From Alphaproteobacteria bacterium (GTDB lineage Bacteria > Pseudomonadota > Alphaproteobacteria > Bin95): a stretch of 54,405 bases of DNA. A program made the position numbers and the translations under genes. Positions 24,135-31,070 of the stretch are shown here, in pieces. The DNA is taken from the NCBI GenBank assembly GCA_022822125.1, contig JAJECF010000156.1, positions 1 to 54,405 on the forward strand, given 5' to 3'. Below the pieces are notes generated by a model, which was not told the DNA's origin, ran no database searches, and saw nothing but the letters and a program-made list of their open reading frames with translations. Within the stretch, counting starts at the first letter, position 1. Each line of letters opens with the position of its first letter.

Positions 24135-24413
24135 TCAGTGATAGTCGACGATCTCCACATCGTGCGGCCCATCGTCCGTCCAGCGGAAGCAGACGCGCCA
24201 TTGTGCATTGATCCGAATGCTGTGTTGACCGGCGCGGTCGCCCCGCAGCGCTTCCAGCCGATTACTCGGCAGCGCGGCCAAGTCCCCAAGCGTCTCTGCG
24301 CTGTCCAGCAGGACCAGACGCCGCGCCGCCTGTCTGGCGAAGCTCTGAAAGGCTGCAACGCGTTGACCCTCGAAGAAGCGTCCCGTCTCGCGGCCTCTGA
24401 AGCTTCGGATCAT
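24135..24413 (-). CDS. higB: HigB-like toxin (RelE/HigB superfamily mRNA interferase)
   Basis: This is a 92-residue toxin of the HigB type: MIRSFRGRETGRFFEGQ at the start, LPSNRLEALRGDRAGQHSIR in the middle, and INAQWRVCFRW with a final DVEIVDYH. This pattern is diagnostic of ribosome-dependent mRNA endonucleases that pair with HigA. The start at 24413 is the first ATG matching the family. It is followed by higA after 11 bp. No clear operator palindrome was found upstream by eye. Confidence 0.92.
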   Translation of the reverse strand: MIRSFRGRETGRFFEGQRVAAFQSFARQAARRLVLLDSAETLGDLAALPSNRLEALRGDRAGQHSIRINAQWRVCFRWTDDGPHDVEIVDYH

Positions 24414-24738
24414 GCGCGCCGACTGTATCCGCTGTTACGGATGGCGTAAAGAATTCCAATCGCCAGACGCTTGCTCTCGTCCCGCTGGGGTCTCCGGTGT
24501 AAACGTCGAAAGCGTCCAACATGGTAACGCCAGTGATGACTGGCACCATCGATGCCGCTCGACTCATCCGTGGACGAGCCGGTGCAGCGGCTGATGCCGC
24601 CCGACAGTTTGAGCGGTCAGGAAGCGCGATTGGGACGCCTTTCGGCGTGTGGTTCACACATCCTACTCACCCAGAGCAGCGGCGCGGCCGCGTATCGAAG
24701 GGCGGCCTATGCCCCGCTTCGACCCGAACGGACGCGCG
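24414..24738. other. Intergenic region without a recognised gene
   Basis: About 325 bp separate higB from the peroxiredoxin. A partial dispersed-repeat motif (CGCGTATCGAAGGG) occurs at about 24690-24703. Short open frames on both strands have no recognisable family features. It may be decayed DNA between the two accessory units. Confidence 0.45.
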
Positions 24739-25185
24739 TCAGCCCAGGTCGGCGAGCACCTCGTCCGGGTGGTCGGCCGGCGTCACCGCGTCATAGCGCT
24801 TCACGACCGTGCCGTCCGGGCCGATGAGCACCGAAATGCGCTTCGGCCGCTCGGCCCCGGCGTCCGCCGCCGCGCCGTAGGCGACCGACATCGCCCTGTC
24901 GGAATCGCTCAGCAGGTCGAACGGGAAGGAGAATTTGTCCCGGAAGGCCTTGTTGTCCTCCGGCGTGTCGAAACTGCAACCGACGATGGCGGTGTTCTTT
25001 GCCTCGAAGTCCTGGATTCGGTCACGGAACCCGTTGCCTTCGACGGTTCAACCGCGCGTGTCGGCCTTCGGATACCACCAGATGAGGACATTCCGCCCGG
25101 CGAAGTCCTCCAGGCCGACGGGCGCGCCGTCCTGGTTGACGACCCGGAAGGCCGGGGCGGGGTTGCCGGTCTCAGCCATGGGCAT
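24739..25185 (-). CDS. Peroxiredoxin (Bcp/AhpC-TSA type) with in-frame TGA at the peroxidatic Cys; probable selenoprotein
   Basis: The gene reads through one in-frame TGA (25048-25050) and then stays open to a TGA stop at 24739. Before the TGA it reads NPAPAFRVVNQDG...VLIWWYPKADTRG; after it, TVEGNGFRDRIQDFEAK, IVGCSFDTPEDNKAF and ISVLIGPDG. In Bcp-type peroxiredoxins the catalytic cysteine sits exactly there (YPKADTPGCTxEG), so TGA replaces it, as in known selenocysteine peroxiredoxins. A SECIS-like hairpin follows. TRG replaces the usual TPG. The ATG at 25185 has AAGGAGA upstream; 25179 is an alternative start. The gene lies 55 bp downstream of a CDO-like gene. The alternative is a TGC-to-TGA nonsense mutation or a sequencing error. 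Confidence 0.8.
25004..25043 (-). promoter_or_regulatory. SECIS-like hairpin immediately after the in-frame UGA
   Basis: In the mRNA, numbering from the first base after UGA, UCGAAG (5-10) pairs perfectly with CUUCGA (39-44). Inside it GGGUUC (16-21) pairs with GAAUCC (29-34) with one G-U. The apical loop is CGUGACC, with G at its second base, 21 nt after UGA. This satisfies the published bacterial SECIS rules (loop 16-37 nt from UGA, G among the first two loop bases). The internal loop is GCAAC/AGGA. Confidence 0.7.
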
Positions 25186-25240
25186 GGCTCTCCTTCTGTT
25201 TCGGATACTGAAGAGCGGGAACGGGCGCGGCGCGCGCGCG

Positions 25241-25798
25241 TCAGGTCAACGGCGCCTTGTCGGCCTGCGACGCCTTGCGCGCCAGAACCGCGTAGTGGTC
25301 CCACTCGAGCGGGTGCTCTTCGAGCGTGTCCGGGTCCCACATGCTGCGCTCGACGCCCAGCACATCGCCGCCATAGACATGCAGGCCGATGGCCGGCTCG
25401 TCGCCCAGGCACTCGACCGCATGCGCCGCATCGGCCGGCATGGTCAGGATCTTGCCCGGCGTCAGCACGGCCTCATTGGCGTATTCGAGGCCGTCGCCGG
25501 CGCGCCGGTAAATCGTGTTCTTCTCCGAGCCGGAAAGCACGAGGATCGCCGCCCAGGAGCCGTGATCGTGCGGCGGCGTCCGCTTCCCGGAGGGAAACAG
25601 CACCTTGAGAACGCTGAGTTCCGGCGTGCGGTAGAAGGCCTGGTTGGCGTTGCCGTCGGTGCCCGGAATGTAGGCGAGCGCGTCCGCAATCTCATCGAGG
25701 CGCCCGCGCCAGTCGTTCAGCACGCGGCGGACATTCTGCAGCGTATGCGGGCTGTCCGAGGCTTCCTTGAGGGCGAAGACGATATCCGAGGCGTGCAT
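25241..25798 (-). CDS. Cysteine dioxygenase-like cupin
   Basis: This 185-residue single-cupin protein has PPHDHGSW, with metal ligands His77 and His79, then a later AHAVECLG with His126 and IGLHVYGGD. These fit the cysteine-dioxygenase/thiol-dioxygenase superfamily (COG5553-like), which uses non-heme Fe(II) to oxidise thiols. The diagnostic residues that separate cysteine from mercaptopropionate substrates cannot be assigned by eye. It precedes the peroxiredoxin gene by 55 bp in the same direction, suggesting a thiol or redox-stress unit. A 29-bp repeat that brackets the neighbouring TA cassette starts 43 bp upstream of it. Confidence 0.85.
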   Translation of the reverse strand: MHASDIVFALKEASDSPHTLQNVRRVLNDWRGRLDEIADALAYIPGTDGNANQAFYRTPELSVLKVLFPSGKRTPPHDHGSWAAILVLSGSEKNTIYRRAGDGLEYANEAVLTPGKILTMPADAAHAVECLGDEPAIGLHVYGGDVLGVERSMWDPDTLEEHPLEWDHYAVLARKASQADKAPLT

Positions 25799-25840
25799 CG
25801 GGCGCTCCTCCGGTCCGGTTCCGACGAAAATGGTGGCCCA

Positions 25841-25869
25841 TTTCCCCGCCGCTGTATAGTGCGCCGGGA
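25841..25869. repeat. 29-bp direct repeat, left copy (TA cassette flank)
   Basis: The segment starts TTTCCCCGCCGCTGTATAGT and ends GCGCCGGGA. It is identical over 29 bp to 26552-26580. The copies are 711 bp apart and bracket the toxin-antitoxin pair. Each contains TATAGT, a good -10 hexamer. Confidence 0.9.
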
Positions 25870-25910
25870 GCGCGTTGCCTTATCTCTCAGGCATAGATCG
25901 GTCTCTCGAT

Positions 25911-25939
25911 TTGCCATACATTGTCTGACAGTGTATGGC
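25911..25939 (+). promoter_or_regulatory. TA operator palindrome over a sigma-70-type promoter
   Basis: GCCATACA (25913-25920) and TGTATGGC (25932-25939) form perfect 8-bp arms. The inner TGTC/GACA extends the symmetry around a central T at 25926 with one mismatched pair. It overlaps TTGCCA (25911-25916) and TATGGC (25934-25939), spaced 17 bp, which look like -35 and -10. Repression by the RHH antitoxin is expected. Confidence 0.7.
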
Positions 25940-25961
25940 ACAAGATGCGGAAAGTGATGCC

Positions 25962-26246
25962 ATGGCTACCGAGCGACTCAGTCTGAGAATCGATGCAGAT
26001 CTCAAGAAAAGCCTGGAACTCGAGGCAAAGCGGGAAGAACGATCCGCATCTTATCTGGCCGTCAAGGCGATAGAGGCGATGCTTCGCAGCCGCGCCGAAA
26101 AGCGAGTCGCGATCCGGTCTGCTGTCGTAGAGGCCGAAGATGGCGTCTTCATCTCTCAGGAGGCAATGGATGCCTGGGTTGCCTCCTGGGGCACGGAAAC
26201 CGAACTTCTGCCGCCGGAACCCGATATCCGCCCTGATCCGACATAG
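25962..26246 (+). CDS. Ribbon-helix-helix antitoxin (CopG/ParD-like)
   Basis: This 94-residue antitoxin has an N-terminal RHH fold: ERLSLRIDADLKKSLELEAK gives the DNA-binding strand and first helix, and SASYLAVKAIEAML the second. An acidic C-terminal tail follows that would wrap the toxin. I prefer the ATG at 25962, with GGAAAG 7 bp upstream. An ATG at 25935 lies inside the operator palindrome and -10 region and is less likely. The toxin gene follows after 3 bp. Base composition is less GC-rich than the flanks. Confidence 0.9.
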   Translation: MATERLSLRIDADLKKSLELEAKREERSASYLAVKAIEAMLRSRAEKRVAIRSAVVEAEDGVFISQEAMDAWVASWGTETELLPPEPDIRPDPT

Positions 26247-26249
26247 CCT

Positions 26250-26537
26250 ATGAAGCTTGTCTTCCTGCCGTCCACGCGGGCGGACCTCGTGTGGATGCGC
26301 AGCTATTACACCCGCGTTTTTCCGGAAGGCGCAGGGCGGGCGGCGGCGCAATATGCGCGAACCCGGAATCTTCTCCGCCAGAATCCACTAATCGGTCATG
26401 CCGTGGAGGGCTTTGAAGGAATACGGGAATATTCGATTCCACGCATGCCGTTTTCGTTCATTTATCGCGTCGTTGAGGATCGCATCGAGGTTTTGCGTGT
26501 CTGGGACGAGCGCGGTGACCGCCCGGGACTCGGTTGA
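26250..26537 (+). CDS. ParE/RelE-superfamily toxin
   Basis: This 95-residue toxin has the family start MKLVFLPSTRADLVWMRSYY, then AQYARTRNLLRQNPLIGHAVE, GIREYSIPRMPFSFIYRV and IEVLRVWDER. The overall strand-helix-helix-strand layout and the late FIYRVVEDRIEVLRV are typical of the ParE/RelE fold. Whether it poisons gyrase or cleaves mRNA cannot be told from sequence. It starts 3 bp after the antitoxin stop, so it is co-expressed. It ends just before the right copy of the 29-bp repeat. Confidence 0.9.
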   Translation: MKLVFLPSTRADLVWMRSYYTRVFPEGAGRAAAQYARTRNLLRQNPLIGHAVEGFEGIREYSIPRMPFSFIYRVVEDRIEVLRVWDERGDRPGLG

Positions 26538-26551
26538 AGGCTTCATGCCCG

Positions 26552-26580
26552 TTTCCCCGCCGCTGTATAGTGCGCCGGGA
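26552..26580. repeat. 29-bp direct repeat, right copy (TA cassette flank)
   Basis: It is identical to 25841-25869. Here TATAGT (26566-26571) lies 29 bp before the dienelactone-hydrolase start and is probably its -10 element. The pre-insertion site would therefore have been the hydrolase promoter. Confidence 0.9.
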
Positions 26581-26600
26581 CCTGCTTGAGAGGGAACGGC

Positions 26601-27341
26601 ATGATCGAGACAATTGTCGATATCGAAACGCGCGCCGGCGCGATGGAAACCTTCGCCTGCCGGCCAGAGCGTGGCGGGCCGTTCCCGCCCGTGCTGTTGC
26701 TGATGGATGCGCCCGGAATCCGCGAGGAGCTCTACCGGATGGCCCGGCGGCTGGCGTCGGTCGGCTATTTCGTGCTTCTGCCGAACCTCTATTACCGCGC
26801 CGGGCGGGACACCAAATACGGCCCGGAGGTGCTGACGGCGGGCAGCGACGACCACGCCGCCATGCGGGCGGTGCGCACGCGCATGACGATTCCTCCGGTG
26901 ATGGAGGATGTGGGCGACATGCTGGCCTGGCTCGACGGGCAGGCCGACGCCGCACCCGGCCCGGCGGGCGCGCACGGCTATTGCATGAGCGGGCCCTATG
27001 CGCTGGCGGCTGCGGCCCGCTATCCCGACAGGATCGCCGCCGCGGCGTCCTTCTACGGCACATGGCTGGTGTCGGATGCCGAGGAGAGCCCGCATCTTTC
27101 GCTCGGGCGGGCGAAAGGCGAACTCTATATCGCCTGCGCCGAGCATGACGACCTCGCGCCGCCTGACATGGTGGCCGAGCTGAGGACGCTGTTCGACGCC
27201 TCGGGCAATCCGGGAGAACTGGAGATTTATCCGGGCGTCCATCACGGCTTCGCCTTCCCGAAACGCTGGTGCTACGACCTTCCGGCGGCGGAGCGGCACT
27301 GGGAGCGCCTGTTCGCCCTCTATCGGCGCCGTCTGGGCTGA
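26601..27341 (+). CDS. Dienelactone hydrolase family protein
   Basis: This 246-residue alpha/beta hydrolase has LLLMDAPGIREE at the oxyanion region and a nucleophile elbow GYCMSGPYAL, in which Cys rather than Ser is the nucleophile, as in dienelactone hydrolase. The acid is in CAEHDDLAP and the base in GVHHGFAF. These enzymes hydrolyse dienelactones or related esters in aromatic catabolism. No other ring-cleavage gene is adjacent, so the substrate is unknown. The ATG at 26601 follows GAGAGGGA. A strong terminator follows directly. Confidence 0.92.
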   Translation: MIETIVDIETRAGAMETFACRPERGGPFPPVLLLMDAPGIREELYRMARRLASVGYFVLLPNLYYRAGRDTKYGPEVLTAGSDDHAAMRAVRTRMTIPPVMEDVGDMLAWLDGQADAAPGPAGAHGYCMSGPYALAAAARYPDRIAAAASFYGTWLVSDAEESPHLSLGRAKGELYIACAEHDDLAPPDMVAELRTLFDASGNPGELEIYPGVHHGFAFPKRWCYDLPAAERHWERLFALYRRRLG

Positions 27342-27344
27342 ACG

Positions 27345-27378
27345 GCGATCGCGCCTGCGAGGCGGGGGCGATTTTTTG
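27345..27378 (+). terminator. Rho-independent terminator after the dienelactone hydrolase
   Basis: ATCGC-GCCT, loop GCG, AGGC and GCGAT pair with a GGGG bulge on the 3' side, followed by six T's (27372-27377). It separates the hydrolase from the ABC transporter operon. Confidence 0.7.
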
Positions 27379-27444
27379 TCTTCCGGTTTGCGCCCGAACT
27401 GTCTAGCGTTCGCGCGACAGCAAAAAAGTCGGCAAGGGGGGAGA

Positions 27445-28242
27445 ATGCCAGACGGCATGAATCGGGGGCCGGACGACGGCCCCGCCCTGTCGGTCGAGGG
27501 AGTGAGCAAGAATTTCGGCGGCGTCCGCGCCGTCGCCGGCGTCTCGACCGCCGTCAGCAAAGGCGAGATCTTCGCCATTATCGGCCCCAATGGCGCGGGC
27601 AAGACCACGCTGCTGAACATGGTGTCCGGCTTCTACAAGCCGGACCAGGGCGCGATCCTGTTCCGGGACAGGGATATCGGCCGGCTGAAGCCGAACGAGA
27701 TCGCCGAACTCGGCATCGCGCGAACCTTCCAGAACATCGCGCTCTTCCGCGGCCTGACGGTGCTCGACAACCTGATGCTGGGCCGCCATGTGCGGCTCAA
27801 ATCCGGCGTGTTCTCCTCGCTGCTCTACTGGGGGCCGGCGCAGAGGGAGGAAATCCGCCACCGCCGGCGCTGCGAGGAGATCATCGACTTCCTGAAGCTC
27901 TCCGACCTGCGCAAGACGCCGGCGGGCGCGCTTGCCTACGGCTTGCAGAAGCGCGTCGAACTGGGCCGCGCGCTGGCGTCGGACCCGACCCTGCTGCTGC
28001 TGGACGAGCCGATGGCGGGCATGAACCAGGAGGAAAAAGAGGACATGGTGCGCTATGTCCTCGACGTCTCCGCCGAATGGGGCACGACCATCGTGCTGAT
28101 CGAGCACGACATGGGCGTGGTGATGGATATTTCTGACCGTGTTGCGGTGCTGGATATGGGCGAGAAGATCGCGGAGGGCACGCCGGATGAGGTGCGCGCC
28201 GATCCGAAGGTGATCCAGGCCTATCTCGGCACCGCGCATTAG
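27445..28242 (+). CDS. Branched-chain amino acid-type ABC transporter ATP-binding protein (LivG-like)
   Basis: This 265-residue ATPase is the first gene of a Liv-type uptake operon. Walker A is GPNGAGKT, followed by the Q-loop ARTFQNIALF, Walker B LLLDEPMAGM and the switch His in VLIEHDMGVVM. The long insertion after the Q-loop (LGRHVRLKSGVFSSLLYWGP) is typical of LivG. The signature motif is atypical: LAYGLQKRVE stands where LSGGQQ is usual, a form common in LivG-type subunits linked to acyl-CoA ligases. The start at 27445 follows AAGGGGGGA. The partner ATPase is at 33493. Confidence 0.92.
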   Translation: MPDGMNRGPDDGPALSVEGVSKNFGGVRAVAGVSTAVSKGEIFAIIGPNGAGKTTLLNMVSGFYKPDQGAILFRDRDIGRLKPNEIAELGIARTFQNIALFRGLTVLDNLMLGRHVRLKSGVFSSLLYWGPAQREEIRHRRRCEEIIDFLKLSDLRKTPAGALAYGLQKRVELGRALASDPTLLLLDEPMAGMNQEEKEDMVRYVLDVSAEWGTTIVLIEHDMGVVMDISDRVAVLDMGEKIAEGTPDEVRADPKVIQAYLGTAH

Positions 28243-28255
28243 GGAGGACCAGGCC

Positions 28256-30142
28256 ATGGCCGAGGCAAGCACGGTTCCGGCGCTCCTGCTCGCCAATATC
28301 GAGACGCGGCCCGGGAAGCCGGCGATCCGCGAGAAGCTCTACGGCATCTGGGAGACCTGGGACTGGCAGGGTTACTGCGACAATGTCCGCGCCTGCGCCC
28401 TCGGCCTCAGGGCGCGCGGCTTCGGCAGGGGCGACAAGCTGGCCGTGATCGGCGACAACCGCCCGCATCTCTACTGGGCGCAGCTCGCCGCCATGTGCCT
28501 CGGCGGCTCGGCCGTGCCCGTCTATCAGGACTCGATCGCGCGCGAGCTCGCCTTCGTCCTCAACCATGCCGAGGTCAAGGTCGTCGTCGCCGAGGACCAG
28601 GAACAGACCGACAAGATCCTCTCGATCCGCGACGAACTGCCGGCGCTGGAGCTCATCGTCTATTCCGACCCGCGCGGTATGACGGATTACGACGAGGATA
28701 TCCTTGCCTCCTTCTCCGGCCTGCTGGAGGAGGGCCGCGCCGCGGACGGCGATTTCGAGGCGCTCTGCCGGGAGGTGGCGCCGGAGGATATCGGGCTCAT
28801 CTGCTACACTTCCGGCACGACCGGGCGGCCCAAGGGCGTCATGCTGAGCCACGAAAACCTGGTCCGGACGGCGGAGATCTACTGCAAGGCGGAAGATGTG
28901 CGCGAGGGCGACGACTACCTGGCCTATCTGCCGATGGCCTGGGTCGGCGACTCCCTTTACGGGCTCTGCGCCGCGCTGATGGTGGGCTCGTCGATCAACT
29001 GCCCCGAGAGCCCGGAGACCCTGCGCCGGGATCTTCGCGAACTCAGCCCCATGGGCGTCATCGCGCCGCCGCGCCTGTGGGAGACCATGCTCTCCGACAT
29101 CCTGGTGCGGGCGAACGACTCATCCGCTCTGAAGAAGCGGGTCTTCGGCTATTTCCGCAATGTGGCCGAACAGGTCGAGACCTGCCGGGTGGAAGGAAAG
29201 CCGGTCCCGTCGGGACTTCGCATGCGCTACCGCCTCGGCGAATTCCTGGTCTACGGGCCGGTGCGCGACCAGCTCGGCTTCCGGCGCACGCGCTGGGCGC
29301 TGACCGGCGGCGCGCCTCTCGGGCCGGACACCTTCCGCTTCTTCCGCTCCTTCGGCATCAACCTGAAACAGGTTTACGGCTCGACGGAGGTCACCGGCGT
29401 GATCTCGGTGCAGCCCGACGGGCAGGCCAATCCGGATACTGTGGGGCCGGTCTGCGACGGGGTGACGGTGCGCATCGCCGACACGGGCGAAATCCTCGTC
29501 AAGAGCCCCGGCGTGTTCAACGGCTATTACAAGGCCGAGGACGCTACGCAGGAGGCGTTCGACGAGGAGGGCTGGTTCCGCACCGGCGATGCCGGCCTCA
29601 TGGACGAGCGCGGCCATATCGTGGTGATCGACCGCGCCAAGGATGTCGGGCAGCTCTCTGACGGCTCCGCCTATGCGCCGCAGTTCATCGAGAACAAGCT
29701 CAAATTCTCGCCCTATATCAGCGAGGCGGTCTCCTTCGGCGACAAGCGCCCGTTCATCTGCGCGATGGTGGCCATCGACCTCAACACGGTCGGCAGCTGG
29801 GCCGAGCGCCAGGCGCTGGCCTACACCAACTATATGGACCTCAGCCAGAAGCCGGAGGCCTATGAGCTTATCCGCAGCGAGATCGAGCGGATCAATCGCG
29901 GCCTGCCGGCAGCGGGCCGCGTGAAGCGGTTCCTGCTGCTCGGCAAGGACCTCGATGCGGACGATGCGGAGATCACCCGCACCCGCAAGCTGCGCCGGTC
30001 CTTCATCGCCGACAAATACGCCGATGTGATCGAGGCGTTCTATTCCGGCGGGACCTCCGTCGAGCTGCGCACCGCCGTCACCTTCGAGGACGGGCGGGAG
30101 GCGTTCATCGACAATCGCATGCAAATCCAAGACGCGGCCTGA
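28256..30142 (+). CDS. AMP-binding acyl-CoA ligase (long-chain-fatty-acid-CoA-ligase-like)
   Basis: This 628-residue adenylate-forming enzyme would activate a carboxylate with ATP and CoA. The P-loop-like TSGTTGRPKG is at about 185-194, the adenine-binding QVYGSTEVTG follows, GWFRTGDAGLMD gives the hinge Asp, and IDRAKDVGQL replaces the usual DRxKD(L/M). The catalytic C-terminal lysine region reads TRTRKLRR. Its place inside a Liv transporter operon, 13 bp after LivG and 16 bp before LivH, indicates that the imported substrate is an acid converted to a CoA thioester on entry, as in vectorial acylation. Candidates are fatty, aromatic or branched acids. Confidence 0.92.
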   Translation: MAEASTVPALLLANIETRPGKPAIREKLYGIWETWDWQGYCDNVRACALGLRARGFGRGDKLAVIGDNRPHLYWAQLAAMCLGGSAVPVYQDSIARELAFVLNHAEVKVVVAEDQEQTDKILSIRDELPALELIVYSDPRGMTDYDEDILASFSGLLEEGRAADGDFEALCREVAPEDIGLICYTSGTTGRPKGVMLSHENLVRTAEIYCKAEDVREGDDYLAYLPMAWVGDSLYGLCAALMVGSSINCPESPETLRRDLRELSPMGVIAPPRLWETMLSDILVRANDSSALKKRVFGYFRNVAEQVETCRVEGKPVPSGLRMRYRLGEFLVYGPVRDQLGFRRTRWALTGGAPLGPDTFRFFRSFGINLKQVYGSTEVTGVISVQPDGQANPDTVGPVCDGVTVRIADTGEILVKSPGVFNGYYKAEDATQEAFDEEGWFRTGDAGLMDERGHIVVIDRAKDVGQLSDGSAYAPQFIENKLKFSPYISEAVSFGDKRPFICAMVAIDLNTVGSWAERQALAYTNYMDLSQKPEAYELIRSEIERINRGLPAAGRVKRFLLLGKDLDADDAEITRTRKLRRSFIADKYADVIEAFYSGGTSVELRTAVTFEDGREAFIDNRMQIQDAA

Positions 30143-30158
30143 GAGGAGCGCATTCCTA

Positions 30159-31064
30159 ATGGCGGATTTCCACTGGGGCTTTTTCCTGGAGCTTGTGGTC
30201 TCCGGCGTCCTGATCGGGCTGATGTATTCGCTGATCGCGCTGGGCTTCGTGCTGATCTACAAGTCCACCGACGCGATCAATTTCGCGCAGGGCGAATTCG
30301 TGATGATCGCGGGCATCATCGTCGGCGCCTGCGTGGCGGCCTATGGCCTGCCGCTCTGGCTGGCGATCGCGCTTTCGGTCGCTTTCATGGTGCTGTTCAA
30401 TGTCGGGCTGGAGCGCACGGTGCTGCGCCCGATGATCGGGCGGCCCATCGTTGCGATCATCATGGCGACCATCGGCCTTGCGGCGCTTCTGAGGGGCGCG
30501 GGGCCGTTCTTCTTCGGCAGCGGCACGCGCGCGCTCAACCTGCCGATCGACGACGCGCCGATCATCATCGGCGACCATTTCATCTACCTGAACCCGATCC
30601 ACCTGCTGGGCGCCGGCGCCGCGGTGCTCTTCCTGCTCGGCTTCGGCTGGTTCTTCCTCAAGAGCCGCAAGGGCGTCGCCATGCGCGCGGTCGCCGACAG
30701 CCACCAGGTCTCGATGGCCATGGGTATCAATGTGCAGCGCTATTTCGCGCTCGCCTGGGTGATGGCCGGCGTGGTGGCGGCGCTGGGCGGCGTCATCTGG
30801 GGCAGCCTGCTCGGCGTCGATACGCAGCTTGCGATCATCGGCCTCAAAGTGTTCCCGGTGGTGATCCTGGGCGGGCTCGACTCGATTGTCGGCGTCATCG
30901 TCGGCGGCATCATCGTCGGCGTCGTCGAGAACCTGGCCGCCGGCTATCTGGACCCGGTGGTGGGCGGCGGCACCAAGGATTTCACGCCCTATGTGCTCAT
31001 GATCCTGATGCTGATGTTCAAGCCCTACGGGCTGTTCGGCAAGCCGATCATCGAGAGGATCTGA
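30159..31064 (+). CDS. Branched-chain amino acid-type ABC transporter permease (LivH-like)
   Basis: This 301-residue inner-membrane permease has about eight hydrophobic segments, beginning LVVSGVLIGLMYSLIALGF. It has the diagnostic LivH stretch NFAQGEFVMI and a late cytoplasmic coupling region (MRAVADSHQVSMAMGIN). GGLDSIVGVIVGG and LMFKPYGLFG at the end are also family features. It pairs with the LivM-like protein encoded 6 bp downstream to form the translocation pore. Confidence 0.95.
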   Translation: MADFHWGFFLELVVSGVLIGLMYSLIALGFVLIYKSTDAINFAQGEFVMIAGIIVGACVAAYGLPLWLAIALSVAFMVLFNVGLERTVLRPMIGRPIVAIIMATIGLAALLRGAGPFFFGSGTRALNLPIDDAPIIIGDHFIYLNPIHLLGAGAAVLFLLGFGWFFLKSRKGVAMRAVADSHQVSMAMGINVQRYFALAWVMAGVVAALGGVIWGSLLGVDTQLAIIGLKVFPVVILGGLDSIVGVIVGGIIVGVVENLAAGYLDPVVGGGTKDFTPYVLMILMLMFKPYGLFGKPIIERI

Positions 31065-31070
31065 TCTCCC

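Noticed and set aside
24262..24657. 131-residue minus-strand frame overlapping higB
   Set aside because: It overlaps higB in another frame and shows no family similarity.
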